Positions 17,938 to 27,028 of a DNA stretch of 64,000 bases are shown in pieces. The position numbers and the translations under genes are program-made. Each line of letters opens with the position of its first letter. The first letter of the stretch is position 1. Source of the stretch: Faecalicatena contorta (lineage in GTDB: Bacteria; Bacillota; Clostridia; Lachnospirales; Lachnospiraceae); contig NZ_JAFBIX010000012.1 in the NCBI RefSeq assembly GCF_021531895.1, positions 31,022 to 95,021 of the forward strand. Direction: 5' to 3'. The notes under the pieces are model-generated. The model was not told the DNA's origin and searched no databases. It saw only the letters and a program-made list of their open reading frames with translations.

Positions 17938-19401
17938 TTATTTTTCTTTTTTGTGTGTCAATGCACAGAATAATACAAAACCAAGGAATAGTATGGCTGC
18001 TGCCATCCATCCTGCCAACGCAGTCTTTCCAAGACTGACGAACTTATCATAATACCCCTTAAGATAAATCACGATAATAATCAGTGGAAGTACATAAGAT
18101 ACATATCCTTTTAACATGGTCGGAAATTTGATTCCTTTTCCTGTATTTACTTCTTTCAGGAAATGATCCCAGCCCCAGCCATTCTTTCTTGTACAGAACA
18201 ATACATAACCCAGACTTCCAAGCGGAAGAAGATTGTTGGATACGATAAAGTCTTCCAGATCCATAATATTCGTTCCTGCTCCTAATGGCTCGAATCCTGC
18301 CAGAAGATTGAATCCCAATACACATGGCATACTCAGCAGAATAATTAGCACAGCACTTGTCAATACACTTTTTCTGCGAGACCATCCAAACAAATCTATA
18401 TCAAAAGATATAATATTCTCAAATACTGCCACGATTGTTGTAAATGCTGCAAATGTCAGGAACAAAAAGAATAATGCACTCCACAACCGTCCTCCGGGCA
18501 TCTGAGCAAATATATTCGGAATGGTAATGAATATTAGACTGGGACCTGCTCCCGGTTCAATTCCAAACGCAAAGCAGGATGGAATAATAATAAATCCAGC
18601 CATCAATGCAACAAAGGTGTCTAATACTGTGATACTGATTGCCTCTCCGGTAAGGCTTCTTTCTTTTCCAATGTAACTCCCGAAGATCAGCATAGCACCA
18701 ATTCCAATAGAAAGAGTAAAGAACGCCTGACTCATGGCTCCAAAAATCACATTGCCGATCCCAATCTCCTGCATTTGTTTAAAATCAGGAACCAGATAAA
18801 ACCGGATTCCTTCTCCTGCACCTTCCAGGAATACAGAATGTACTGCCAACACGATCATGATCAGAAGGAGTGAAGACATCATGATCTTTGATACTTTTTC
18901 TATACCATTTTGAATTCCAAAAATACAGACCGCAAAACCAATGATACAGATAAGAATCGTCCAAAAGGTCATCATTGATACATTGCCCAACATGTCTGTA
19001 AAACCTTCCGTGACTGCTTCTGAGGAAGCTCCGGAAAATTCACCTTTGATACTACGATAACAATAGTACATCATCCAGCCGCCGACCGTTGTGTAGAACA
19101 TCATCAACAGATAACTGCCGATAATACCGATCCATTTCATTACATGCCATCGTGTTCCTTCCGGCTCCAGTGCTTCAAAACCAGCTGCCACGCTGTGACG
19201 GCTGCCTCGTCCCACTGCAAATTCGCATACTAATACAGGAATACCAAGAATAAGAAGGAATACCAGATAGATCAGGATAAATGCTGCTCCTCCAAACTCC
19301 CCGCACATATAAGGGAACTTCCATACATTACCAATCCCAATGGCACATCCTGCCGATACAAGTATGAACCCCAGACGGGAACCAAACTTTTCTCGTTTCA
19401 C
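17938..19401 (-). CDS. Neurotransmitter:sodium symporter (NSS/SNF) family transporter
   Basis: A 487-residue membrane protein with about 11-12 segments. The first carries the NSS signature SAGCAIGIGNVWKFPYMCGE (residues about 17-36), which forms the Na+ and substrate site in LeuT/MhsT. These are Na+-coupled importers of amino acids, often hydrophobic or aromatic. It is 14 bp downstream of porB in the same operon, so it may supply an amino acid whose 2-oxo acid is oxidised by the Por enzyme (inference). Confidence 0.88.
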   Translation of the reverse strand: MKREKFGSRLGFILVSAGCAIGIGNVWKFPYMCGEFGGAAFILIYLVFLLILGIPVLVCEFAVGRGSRHSVAAGFEALEPEGTRWHVMKWIGIIGSYLLMMFYTTVGGWMMYYCYRSIKGEFSGASSEAVTEGFTDMLGNVSMMTFWTILICIIGFAVCIFGIQNGIEKVSKIMMSSLLLIMIVLAVHSVFLEGAGEGIRFYLVPDFKQMQEIGIGNVIFGAMSQAFFTLSIGIGAMLIFGSYIGKERSLTGEAISITVLDTFVALMAGFIIIPSCFAFGIEPGAGPSLIFITIPNIFAQMPGGRLWSALFFLFLTFAAFTTIVAVFENIISFDIDLFGWSRRKSVLTSAVLIILLSMPCVLGFNLLAGFEPLGAGTNIMDLEDFIVSNNLLPLGSLGYVLFCTRKNGWGWDHFLKEVNTGKGIKFPTMLKGYVSYVLPLIIIVIYLKGYYDKFVSLGKTALAGWMAAAILFLGFVLFCALTHKKEK

Positions 19402-19415
19402 TTGTTAACTCTCCT

Positions 19416-20348
19416 TTATCTGGAACATCTGAACTGAAGTTCTTCCCATCGTCTGTCAACTTCTTTCTGGAACGCTTCGATCAGATATTCATTTTCTTTT
19501 TTAAATAGATGTTTGAATCTTCCCTGTGGTCTCAGAAAATCTTCAATTGGAAGTTTTTTCTTCGGCTCATAATTCAAGATCCATTTTCCTTCCACTACTT
19601 CGAATAACGGCCAATAACATGTCTCAACACCCAGTTTGCAGATCTCCATAATATCTGGTGTGTTATATCTCCATCCACGAGGACACGGAGCCATAATATT
19701 AAGGAAAGCAGCACCCGGTGTGTAAATAGCCTTTTCAGATTTTATATGCAGGTCTTTAAAATTCTGTACAAATGTAGTCTGTGCAACATACGGAATATCG
19801 TGTGCTGCAATCACTGCTGCCAAATCTTTTCTGTTCTGCGGTTTTCCGTTACTCTGACTTCCAACCGGAGTTGTGGTAGTATCGGCATACATCGGTGTCG
19901 CAGAAGAACGCTGAATACCGGTGTTCATATACGCGCCGTTATCATAGCACACATAGACCATGTCCTGATTTCTCTCCATCGCACCAGATAAGGACTGAAG
20001 ACCAATATCATAAGTACCGCCGTCACCGCCGAATGTGATGAATTTGTAGGTCTCGTCTAATTTTCCTTTTCTCTTTAATGCCTTGTAGGCACCTTCTACA
20101 CCACTTAAGGTCGCACCTGCATTTTCAAATGCATTGTGGATATAACTGTCTTCCCAGGCCGTATATGGATAAGTAAAAGTAGATACTTCCAGACATCCCG
20201 TTGCATTACCAATGACTGCCTTATCTCCTTCATGAAGGCCGCGAAGTACATTTCTTACTGCAATCGTTCCGCCACAGCCGGCACACATTCTGTGGCCCGG
20301 AGCCAGACGTTCCGGTTTATTCATTGTCTCTTTAAAATTATAACTCAT
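19416..20348 (-). CDS. porB: 2-oxoacid:ferredoxin oxidoreductase, beta subunit
   Basis: The thiamine-diphosphate-binding subunit, 310 residues. It has the Cys motif MCAGCGG near the N-terminus, a cluster ligand and ThDP contact in PorB, and the ThDP/Mg motif GGDGGTYDIG with a following N in YDNGAYMNTG. It is part of a four-subunit enzyme (gamma-delta-alpha-beta) that decarboxylates a 2-oxo acid to an acyl-CoA and reduces ferredoxin. The overall similarity looks pyruvate-type, but 2-oxoisovalerate and indolepyruvate enzymes share this plan. Confidence 0.9.
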   Translation of the reverse strand: MSYNFKETMNKPERLAPGHRMCAGCGGTIAVRNVLRGLHEGDKAVIGNATGCLEVSTFTYPYTAWEDSYIHNAFENAGATLSGVEGAYKALKRKGKLDETYKFITFGGDGGTYDIGLQSLSGAMERNQDMVYVCYDNGAYMNTGIQRSSATPMYADTTTTPVGSQSNGKPQNRKDLAAVIAAHDIPYVAQTTFVQNFKDLHIKSEKAIYTPGAAFLNIMAPCPRGWRYNTPDIMEICKLGVETCYWPLFEVVEGKWILNYEPKKKLPIEDFLRPQGRFKHLFKKENEYLIEAFQKEVDRRWEELQFRCSR

Positions 20349-20360
20349 CTTCTTCGCCCC

Positions 20361-21542
20361 CTATTCTCTGATTCCCATATAACGATAAGTCTCGCCTGCA
20401 TCACCGTCTGCAATGATCTGCTTCAGGGTCTCATAGACTGCTTCCATATCTTCTACACGTACGTCTCTTCCACCAAGTCCATAGATATAATTGATCGCCA
20501 GAGCCTGTGATCTTGCGCGGAACAATGCTGCCATTACATCTGCTCCCAATGGACCGCCGTGATTGGTATAACTCTCTGCACGATCCATGATCGCAACTGC
20601 CTTTACCTCTTTTAACGCTTCTGCAATCTCATCTGCCGGGAATGGGCGGAACAGACGGATCTTGATCATTCCGACTTTTTCTCCCTGTGCGCGCAGTTTA
20701 TCAATAGCATCCTTTGTTGTACCTGCTGCGGAACCGATTATAATGACTGCTCTTTCTGCATCTTCCATGCAATACTCTTCAAACAGGCCGTACTCTCTTC
20801 CTGAAAGCTCTGCAAATTCCTTTGCCACATCCAGTACTACCTGGCTTACATGCTTCATTCCTTCTGCCTGATTCCGTTTTGCTTCCATATAATAATCGGT
20901 GATAGAATAAGGGCCGACTGCCATCGGGCACTCTGGATTCAGGAGATAATTCTCCGGCTCGTATTCTCCCACAAAATTCTTGACTTCTTCGTCTTCCAGA
21001 AGTTCAATATTCTCCACTGCATGGCTGGTGATAAAGCCATCCTGACAGATCATGATCGGAAGTCTTACATCCTTATGTTCTGAGATTCGGTATGCCTGTA
21101 CCATGTTATCGTAGGCTTCCTGATTGTTCTCTGCATAGATCTGAATCCATCCTGCATCTCTTGCTCCCATACTGTCAGAATGGTCACAGTTGATATTGAT
21201 CGGACCAGATAACGCACGGTTCACCAATGCCAGTGCCAGCGGAAGTCTGTTCGATGCTGCTATGTATAATTCCTCCCACATATAAGCAAGGCCACAGGAG
21301 GAAGTTGCAGTAAGGCTTCGTGCACCTGCTGCAGAAGCTCCGATTGCCGCACTCATAGAACTGTGCTCACTTTCTACCGGAATAAACTCTGTATCTACCT
21401 GTCCATTTGCCACAAAAGAAGCAAAATACTGTGGGATCTCTGTAGATGGTGTAATTGGGAATGCCGGGAATACATCCGGATTAATCTGTCTTAAGGCAAT
21501 TGCTACTGCCTCATTTCCTGATAAACGATCTCTCTTTGCCAT
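20361..21542 (-). CDS. porA: 2-oxoacid:ferredoxin oxidoreductase, alpha subunit
   Basis: A 393-residue subunit with the pyrimidine-binding part of the ThDP site: FPITPSTEIPQYFASF, VESEHSSMSAAIGASAAGAR and RALSGPININCDHSDSMG are typical of archaeal and Thermotoga-type PorA. It lies 12 bp before porB and 1 bp after porD. Most gut Clostridia use a single-chain pyruvate:ferredoxin oxidoreductase; this separate-subunit form may serve another 2-oxo acid or be an additional isoenzyme. Confidence 0.9.
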   Translation of the reverse strand: MAKRDRLSGNEAVAIALRQINPDVFPAFPITPSTEIPQYFASFVANGQVDTEFIPVESEHSSMSAAIGASAAGARSLTATSSCGLAYMWEELYIAASNRLPLALALVNRALSGPININCDHSDSMGARDAGWIQIYAENNQEAYDNMVQAYRISEHKDVRLPIMICQDGFITSHAVENIELLEDEEVKNFVGEYEPENYLLNPECPMAVGPYSITDYYMEAKRNQAEGMKHVSQVVLDVAKEFAELSGREYGLFEEYCMEDAERAVIIIGSAAGTTKDAIDKLRAQGEKVGMIKIRLFRPFPADEIAEALKEVKAVAIMDRAESYTNHGGPLGADVMAALFRARSQALAINYIYGLGGRDVRVEDMEAVYETLKQIIADGDAGETYRYMGIRE

Positions 21543-21543
21543 C

Positions 21544-21846
21544 TTACTTCACCCCTTCCATCGTAATTGCCCCAAATGGACATGCTTTTACACAAATACC
21601 GCATCCTTTACAGTGATCATAATCGAATGCGCCTCTTTTCATATCCTTTACCGGAATACAGCTGTCCGGGCATACCGGCACGCAGAGCAAGCACTGCTTA
21701 CATTTTTCTTCCATAAATTCCGGCTTATGTGTCGACCATTCTCCAGTGTGAAAGTCTTTGGAGGTTCCTGCTCCGGCAACGATCATACCTTCTGTCAGAT
21801 CCTGCCACTTGGTCTTTACTCCTAATTTTGTGATATCTGTTGCCAT
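21544..21846 (-). CDS. porD: 2-oxoacid:ferredoxin oxidoreductase, delta subunit (2x4Fe-4S ferredoxin-like)
   Basis: A 100-residue subunit with two CxxCxxCxxxC cluster motifs, CKQCLLCVPVCPDSC and CKGCGICVKACP, carrying electrons from the ThDP site to soluble ferredoxin. Its start overlaps the stop of porC by 1 bp. Confidence 0.92.
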   Translation of the reverse strand: MATDITKLGVKTKWQDLTEGMIVAGAGTSKDFHTGEWSTHKPEFMEEKCKQCLLCVPVCPDSCIPVKDMKRGAFDYDHCKGCGICVKACPFGAITMEGVK

Positions 21847-22418
21847 TACTGTACCTCCTTCAGTGCCATCTCAAGCGCAGCCATGTTTCCGTCAATGACC
21901 TCCGGCTTGCTGGCAAATTTGTGTGAGAATGACGCTTTCATCTCTCGTAAAAATGTCTCTTCATCCATGATACCTGCAACCTTCACAATTGCTGCGAGAA
22001 GCGGTGTATTAGGGAAATACTTTCCCATTGTTGCCATGGATACTTTATAAGCATCAATCGTATATACCTTTCCTTTATATCCTTTTAAATGCGGAATAAT
22101 CTCTTCTTTTGCCCTGTGTGTGTTCACCAGGATTGCTCCATCTTCCTTCAATCCGCTGGTAACATCTACCGATTCCAGGAGGGATTCATCCACAACGACT
22201 ACATACTGTGGGTCATAAATATTAGAATGTACACGAATCGGTGTGTCACTGATTCGATTGTATGCCGTAATTGGCGCTCCCATACGTTCCGGGCCGTACT
22301 CTGGAAAGCCCTGGACATATTTTCCTGTCTTGAATGCTACATCTGCAAGAAGCAAAGCAGCAGTTTTGGCACCCTGACCGCCGCGGCCATGCCATCTGAT
22401 TTCTGTATGGTTACTCAT
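21846..22418 (-). CDS. porC: 2-oxoacid:ferredoxin oxidoreductase, gamma subunit
   Basis: The first gene of the operon encodes a 190-residue subunit with the hallmark N-terminus IRWHGRGGQGAKTAALLLAD and FPEYGPERMGAPI, the CoA-proximal domain of this enzyme class. Order porC-porD-porA-porB matches known four-subunit operons. A promoter candidate lies at 22481. Confidence 0.92.
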   Translation of the reverse strand: MSNHTEIRWHGRGGQGAKTAALLLADVAFKTGKYVQGFPEYGPERMGAPITAYNRISDTPIRVHSNIYDPQYVVVVDESLLESVDVTSGLKEDGAILVNTHRAKEEIIPHLKGYKGKVYTIDAYKVSMATMGKYFPNTPLLAAIVKVAGIMDEETFLREMKASFSHKFASKPEVIDGNMAALEMALKEVQ

Positions 22419-22480
22419 CTTCCTTCTATCTTCCTTTCTCTTTGAAATTGTATGCTGATCGAGATATCATTCATCCGGCA

Positions 22481-22509
22481 ATTATAGAGCATACTCTGTT
22501 TTTTTAATC
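22481..22509 (-). promoter_or_regulatory. Candidate promoter of the por operon
   Basis: A perfect TATAAT on the minus strand (22481-22486), with a weak -35 (GATTAA) 17 bp upstream. It is about 63 bp from the porC start; GAAAGGAAG-type ribosome sites lie between. The rest of the 22419-22585 gap shows nothing else. Confidence 0.5.
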
Positions 22510-22585
22510 ATATTCCTTTTATTTTACTTTAAGATAACGCTTTTGTCCACCAAAACTATATCCGACGTTCTTATATTTGCCAAAT

Positions 22586-23437
22586 CTACACTCTTAGGAG
22601 TTTCTCTATCCAATAGGCAACACCATCTGCATCATTGGATAATGTCACGGCATCTGCCGCTTCCTTGCAGGCATCAGATGCATTTTCCATAGCAATACCT
22701 ATCTCCGCGAATTTTAATAACTCTGCATCATTATCTCCATCACCAAAGGCTGCCAATCCCTCCCGTGACAGTCCAAGATATTCCAGAATATATGCTGCCC
22801 CAGAATGCTTCCCTGACTTCTGATAAGAAATTTCCAGCAACTGCTGTACCGAAGATGTGACATAAATATCGGAAATATTTTCTTCAAATACTTTCCACAA
22901 CTTCTTTTTCAGGTTTTCGTCTTTTACCACCACATCAATGCTTTCTATCTGCTCTTTGTAATCCAGCAAAAAATCTCTAATATTTGTCACCGGCTTTCTG
23001 GTACTCTGTATATAAGGAATTGCCATTGGACTTGCCCCAAAGCGGACAGGATCTTCTACATATTCCTTTTGTCCATATGCTTGTCCATTAATAAAAGTCT
23101 CATAAGCCACTTCCAGATTTTTCGTGTAATGCAATATTTTTTCAATAGAATCCCCTGTCATCTTATATTGTTTCAGACATTCCTTCGTATGTAGATCATA
23201 GACCGCCGCCCCATTAGAAGTAATTGCGTATCGAATTTCATTGATATTACAAATATCATCCGGAAGCGCAGATACAGCCCGTCCACTTGCTATCACAATC
23301 TGAACCCCCTTTCGAATCGCAGACTCGATTGCCTGCCGGTTCCTTTCACTCAATCTGCCCTGATGATTTAATGTAGTCTGATCCAGATCCAGTGCTATAC
23401 ATGTAACTTTCCTCTTCTTCCCAAAATCTGTCTTCAT
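22586..23437 (-). CDS. Cof-type HAD-IIB sugar phosphatase family protein
   Basis: A 283-residue HAD hydrolase with motif I DLDQTTLN (catalytic Asp pair, with Gln in place of the more usual Gly), motif II VIASGRA, and motif IV FGDGDNDAELL. The long C2B cap between about residues 85 and 195 places it in the Cof/YidA group, which dephosphorylates sugar phosphates and related molecules; the substrate is unknown. Divergent from the T-box/cstA unit. Confidence 0.88.
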   Translation of the reverse strand: MKTDFGKKRKVTCIALDLDQTTLNHQGRLSERNRQAIESAIRKGVQIVIASGRAVSALPDDICNINEIRYAITSNGAAVYDLHTKECLKQYKMTGDSIEKILHYTKNLEVAYETFINGQAYGQKEYVEDPVRFGASPMAIPYIQSTRKPVTNIRDFLLDYKEQIESIDVVVKDENLKKKLWKVFEENISDIYVTSSVQQLLEISYQKSGKHSGAAYILEYLGLSREGLAAFGDGDNDAELLKFAEIGIAMENASDACKEAADAVTLSNDADGVAYWIEKLLRV

Positions 23438-23633
23438 CTTTCCTCCCGATATTAATCCCTCATTTTAACCATATTCCAGACTTCGTACATAATTCATTAT
23501 TATAAATCAAATATGAGTTTTTGCCAAATACAAAACACTTGCGAACTTCAAAGTCGATAACCTCTTTGTTTTCTCTTGGTAAAAGTATCCAAAAAACAAC
23601 CATAAAATATGTCAAATATATACAATTCACAGC

Positions 23634-23661
23634 TTGTACTTATGAAAAAAGGTGCTATAAT
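23634..23661 (+). promoter_or_regulatory. Promoter of the T-box/cstA unit
   Basis: TTGTAC (23634-23639), a 16-bp spacer and TGCTATAAT, an extended -10 (TATAAT 23656-23661). Transcription would start just upstream of the T-box leader. Confidence 0.7.
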
Positions 23662-23669
23662 ATAGCTTA

Positions 23670-24003
23670 TCAAAAGCGAAGGAACCATAAAAAAGTTCCA
23701 AAGAATGCGATGAAAGGGATACATCACAGGAAGATACCGGAGCACAGAGAGTCGTTAACTGGTGAGAGATGACAGAAAGCCTTCCTGAGACATCACCCTG
23801 GAGCATCCTGCCAAAAGCATTAACAATCAAGTTGATATATTAAAAGATGCAAGTAAGTAAGGACGTTTTCTCTACGTTACAGGAGAGACTGTTTCATATG
23901 ACAGATTCAGGAAGAGTGGCCGTTGATTGATTACGGCAAGCAAAGTGGTACCACGGAAAATTCCGCCTTTGCAGTCCAGCATGGACTGTAAGGGCGTTTT
24001 TTT
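23670..24003 (+). promoter_or_regulatory. T-box leader (tRNA-sensing riboswitch) upstream of cstA
   Basis: The conserved T-box AAAGTGGTACCACG is at 23942-23955, followed by a 15-bp terminator hairpin (23964-23996) and a run of seven T. Stem I spans about 23708-23806, with GATGAAAGGG pairing to CCCTGGAGCATC (k-turn-like base), the CAGAGAG element, and GGTGAGAG of the apical part. By position in the specifier loop (GAC-ATC-ACC, 23792-23794) the likely codon is ATC (Ile), but a shift of one base cannot be excluded by eye. The UGGU bulge fits a tRNA with A at the discriminator position, as tRNA-Ile has. Uncharged tRNA would favour the antiterminator and switch on the transporter gene. Confidence 0.88.
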
Positions 24004-24074
24004 ATAAATACATATAAAGATACAGACTCATAACAGAATCTGAGCCTGACAAAGGAGAAAAGAGGTATTAGGTA

Positions 24075-25754
24075 ATGAGTGGAATCTTAATGATGGTTAT
24101 CGCCATTGTAGTACTTGGAGGCGCATATCTCCTGTACGGGAGATATCTTCAGAAAAAATGGGGAATAGACCCAAATGCAAAAACACCGGCTTATGAACTT
24201 CAGGACGGTGTGGATTATGTACCGGCAGATACCAATGTGGTATTTGGTCATCAATTTGCATCCATTGCAGGTGCAGGCCCAATCAATGGACCAATTCAGG
24301 CTGCTATCTTTGGATGGCTTCCGGTATTGCTCTGGATATTGATTGGTGGTGTATTTTTCGGAGCTGTACAGGATTTTGCAGCAATGTATGCTTCTGTAAA
24401 AAATAAAGGACGTACAATTGGATATATTATTGAAGAATATATCGGCAAACTTGGTAAGAAACTGTTCCTGCTGTTCACTTGGCTGTTCTGCATTTTGGTT
24501 GTTGCAGCATTTGCAGATGTGGTAGCCGGTACATTTAACGGATTCGTGGCGGATGAATCTGGAGTTGTTTCTAAAGTAGCAGCGAACGGTGCCGTTGCCA
24601 CAACATCCGTACTGTTTATTTTAGAGGCTGTTGTATTGGGCATGATTTTGAAATATGCAAAATTAAATAAATGGGTGAATACAGCAATTGCAATTGTAAT
24701 GCTTGTCGCAGCAGTAGTACTTGGACTGCAGTTCCCGGTTTATCTAAGCCGTGATGTATGGCATCTGATTATATTTGCTTATGTTTTAATTGCGTGTGTA
24801 GCGCCGGTGTGGGCATTGCTACAGCCAAGAGATTATCTGAACAGTTATCTGCTGATCTTTATGATTGCCGGAGCCGTGATCGGAGTATTTGTATCCAATC
24901 CGTCCTGTAATCTGAAAGCATTTACCGGATTCAATGTGGATGGACAGTATCTGTTCCCGATTTTGTTTGTTACGATTGCCTGTGGTGCGGTATCAGGATT
25001 CCATTCTCTGGTTTCTTCCGGTACTGCTTCTAAACAGATAAAAAATGAAAAGAATATGTTGCCGGTATCTTTCGGTGCAATGCTGATGGAAAGTATGCTT
25101 GCTGTTATCGCACTGATTGCAGTTGCTTCTTTTGCAAAGGGTGAAGCTGCATCCCAGGGTCTGACAACACAGCCTCAGATATTTGCTGGTGCAATTGCCA
25201 ATTTCCTGTCAGTCATTGGTCTCCCGCATTCATTGGTATATACATTGATCACTCTTGCGGTATCTGCATTTGCACTGACTTCATTGGACTCTGTAGCCAG
25301 AGTCGGACGACTGTCCTTCCAGGAATTCTTTTTAGATGAAGATGTTGATGATGACAATATGAGTCCATTTTTGAAAGTTGTAACCAATAAGTATTTTGCA
25401 ACCATTTTAACACTGGTATTGGCATACCTTCTGGCCAAAGTCGGCTACGCAGAAATCTGGCCTCTGTTCGGTTCTGCAAACCAGTTGTTATCTGTACTGG
25501 CCCTGGTTGCCTGTGCAGTATTCCTGAAAAAGACAAAAAGACAGGGTGTAATGCTTTGGGTTCCTATGGTATTCATGATGGCCGTTACATTCACAGCATT
25601 GGGAATGACAATCGTAAAATTATCAAAGGCATTTGTAACAACAGGGCTGAGTCTTGGAAATACAATGCAGCTGATATTTGCAGCATTGCTTTTGGTACTT
25701 GGCATCATTGTAGCAATACAGGGTGTTAAGAAACTTATGGAAAAGGAAAACTAA
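24075..25754 (+). CDS. cstA: CstA family transporter (carbon starvation protein A type)
   Basis: A 559-residue membrane protein with about 15 hydrophobic segments and the CstA signature HQFASIAGAGPINGPIQA (about residues 55-72). It is shorter than E. coli CstA and BtsT (about 700 residues), as is usual in Firmicutes. Characterised members import peptides or pyruvate. Here the gene follows a T-box leader, so expression responds to tRNA charging, which points to an amino acid or peptide substrate. No neighbour shares its transcript. Confidence 0.88.
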   Translation: MSGILMMVIAIVVLGGAYLLYGRYLQKKWGIDPNAKTPAYELQDGVDYVPADTNVVFGHQFASIAGAGPINGPIQAAIFGWLPVLLWILIGGVFFGAVQDFAAMYASVKNKGRTIGYIIEEYIGKLGKKLFLLFTWLFCILVVAAFADVVAGTFNGFVADESGVVSKVAANGAVATTSVLFILEAVVLGMILKYAKLNKWVNTAIAIVMLVAAVVLGLQFPVYLSRDVWHLIIFAYVLIACVAPVWALLQPRDYLNSYLLIFMIAGAVIGVFVSNPSCNLKAFTGFNVDGQYLFPILFVTIACGAVSGFHSLVSSGTASKQIKNEKNMLPVSFGAMLMESMLAVIALIAVASFAKGEAASQGLTTQPQIFAGAIANFLSVIGLPHSLVYTLITLAVSAFALTSLDSVARVGRLSFQEFFLDEDVDDDNMSPFLKVVTNKYFATILTLVLAYLLAKVGYAEIWPLFGSANQLLSVLALVACAVFLKKTKRQGVMLWVPMVFMMAVTFTALGMTIVKLSKAFVTTGLSLGNTMQLIFAALLLVLGIIVAIQGVKKLMEKEN

Positions 25755-25779
25755 AAACATATCATAATATATTGTTTGC

Positions 25780-25827
25780 AAGAAACCGCATTCCTTCATG
25801 TCTTCTCATGATGGAATGCGGTTTCTT
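25780..25827 (+). terminator. Terminator after cstA (possibly two-way)
   Basis: A 21-bp nearly perfect stem (AAGAAACCGCATTCC... / ...GGAATGCGGTTTCTT). It sits between cstA and the convergent aminotransferase gene and can serve both, although the T runs are short. Confidence 0.75.
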
Positions 25828-25844
25828 ATATTCTTATATTCATC

Positions 25845-27011
25845 TTAACTTTTCATCTTTCTATATATTCCTTCCAGACGATCCAGTGCCTGATTCAATG
25901 TATCATCCTTTTTTGCAAAATGAAACCGGATCAGATGATTGACATCTTCTCTAAAGAAGCTGGATCCGGGCACCGCACCCACACCGACTTTTTCCGCCAA
26001 TTTTTCACAGAATTCAAGATCACTCTCATAACCAAATTCACCGATATCCACCAACACATAGTAAGCTCCCTGAGGCTCCGTAAAGGTAAGTCCGATATCT
26101 CTGAGCCCCCCGGTAAAAAGCTGCTTCATGTGTGTATAATGTTTCTGCAAATTCTGATAGTATTCATCTCCAAACTGAAGGCCTGTCACAGCCGCTTCCA
26201 TAAGAGGCGCCGCCGCTCCCACCGTCAGAAAATCATGCACCTTCTTCACCCGGTCAATAATCTCCGGTGCGGCAATGACATATCCCAGTCTCCAGCCGGT
26301 AATGGAATAAGTCTTAGAAAGAGAACTGCAGATGATGGTTCTCTTTCGCATACCGGGAAGTGCTGCCAGATATATATGCTCATAAGGCGCATAAACAATG
26401 TGCTCATACACCTCATCCGTAATCACATAAATATCATAACGTCCGGCGAGTTCTGCAATCGTCATCAATTCCTCTCTGGTAAATACTTTGCCGCAGGGAT
26501 TTGAAGGATTACAGAGGATCAGAGCCTTTACACCCTTTTGCCTTATCGCTTCCTCCAGTTCATTTGCATCAAAGTGAAAATCCGGCGTATGAAGCGGCAC
26601 ATAGATTGGTTCCGCTCCGCTTAAGAGGGCATCCGCCCCATAATTTTCATAAAAAGGCGAAAACACCACTACCTTATCCCCCGGGTTACACACAGACATC
26701 ATTGCTGCCATCATAGCTTCTGTACTTCCACAGGTCACTACAATCTCTGTATCCGGATCGATCTTCATTCCGGAAAAATGCTCCTGCTTCTTTGCCAGTG
26801 CTTCCCTGAAGTTCTGCGCTCCCCAGGTAAAGGCATACTGGTGTGGGCCTGTCAGTGCAACTTCCGCAAGCCTGTCCGTAATCTCCTTTGGGGGATCAAA
26901 ATCCGGAAATCCCTGAGACAGATTAATCGCCCCATACTGATTCGATACTCTCGTCATTCTCCGGATCACAGAATCCGTAAACACGGCCGTTCTATTCGAT
27001 AACTCTGGCAT
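25845..27011 (-). CDS. Class I PLP-dependent aminotransferase
   Basis: A 388-residue fold-type I aminotransferase. The PLP lysine is in SSLSKTYSITGWRLG; NPSNPCGKVF, ITDEVYEHIVY and the Arg in LIRFHFAKK match the carboxylate- and cofactor-binding residues. The N-terminal INLSQGFPDFDPP resembles methionine and kynurenine/glutamine transaminases. It is the last gene of the operon that begins with metN, 17 bp after the racemase gene. It would transfer the amino group of an amino acid freed or formed by the upstream enzymes (inference). Confidence 0.88.
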   Translation of the reverse strand: MPELSNRTAVFTDSVIRRMTRVSNQYGAINLSQGFPDFDPPKEITDRLAEVALTGPHQYAFTWGAQNFREALAKKQEHFSGMKIDPDTEIVVTCGSTEAMMAAMMSVCNPGDKVVVFSPFYENYGADALLSGAEPIYVPLHTPDFHFDANELEEAIRQKGVKALILCNPSNPCGKVFTREELMTIAELAGRYDIYVITDEVYEHIVYAPYEHIYLAALPGMRKRTIICSSLSKTYSITGWRLGYVIAAPEIIDRVKKVHDFLTVGAAAPLMEAAVTGLQFGDEYYQNLQKHYTHMKQLFTGGLRDIGLTFTEPQGAYYVLVDIGEFGYESDLEFCEKLAEKVGVGAVPGSSFFREDVNHLIRFHFAKKDDTLNQALDRLEGIYRKMKS

Positions 27012-27028
27012 ATTGATTATCCCTCCCC

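Noticed and set aside
21613..21825. Frames antisense to porD and to other por and Pho genes
   Set aside because: These lack ribosome sites and are covered by strongly conserved genes on the other strand.
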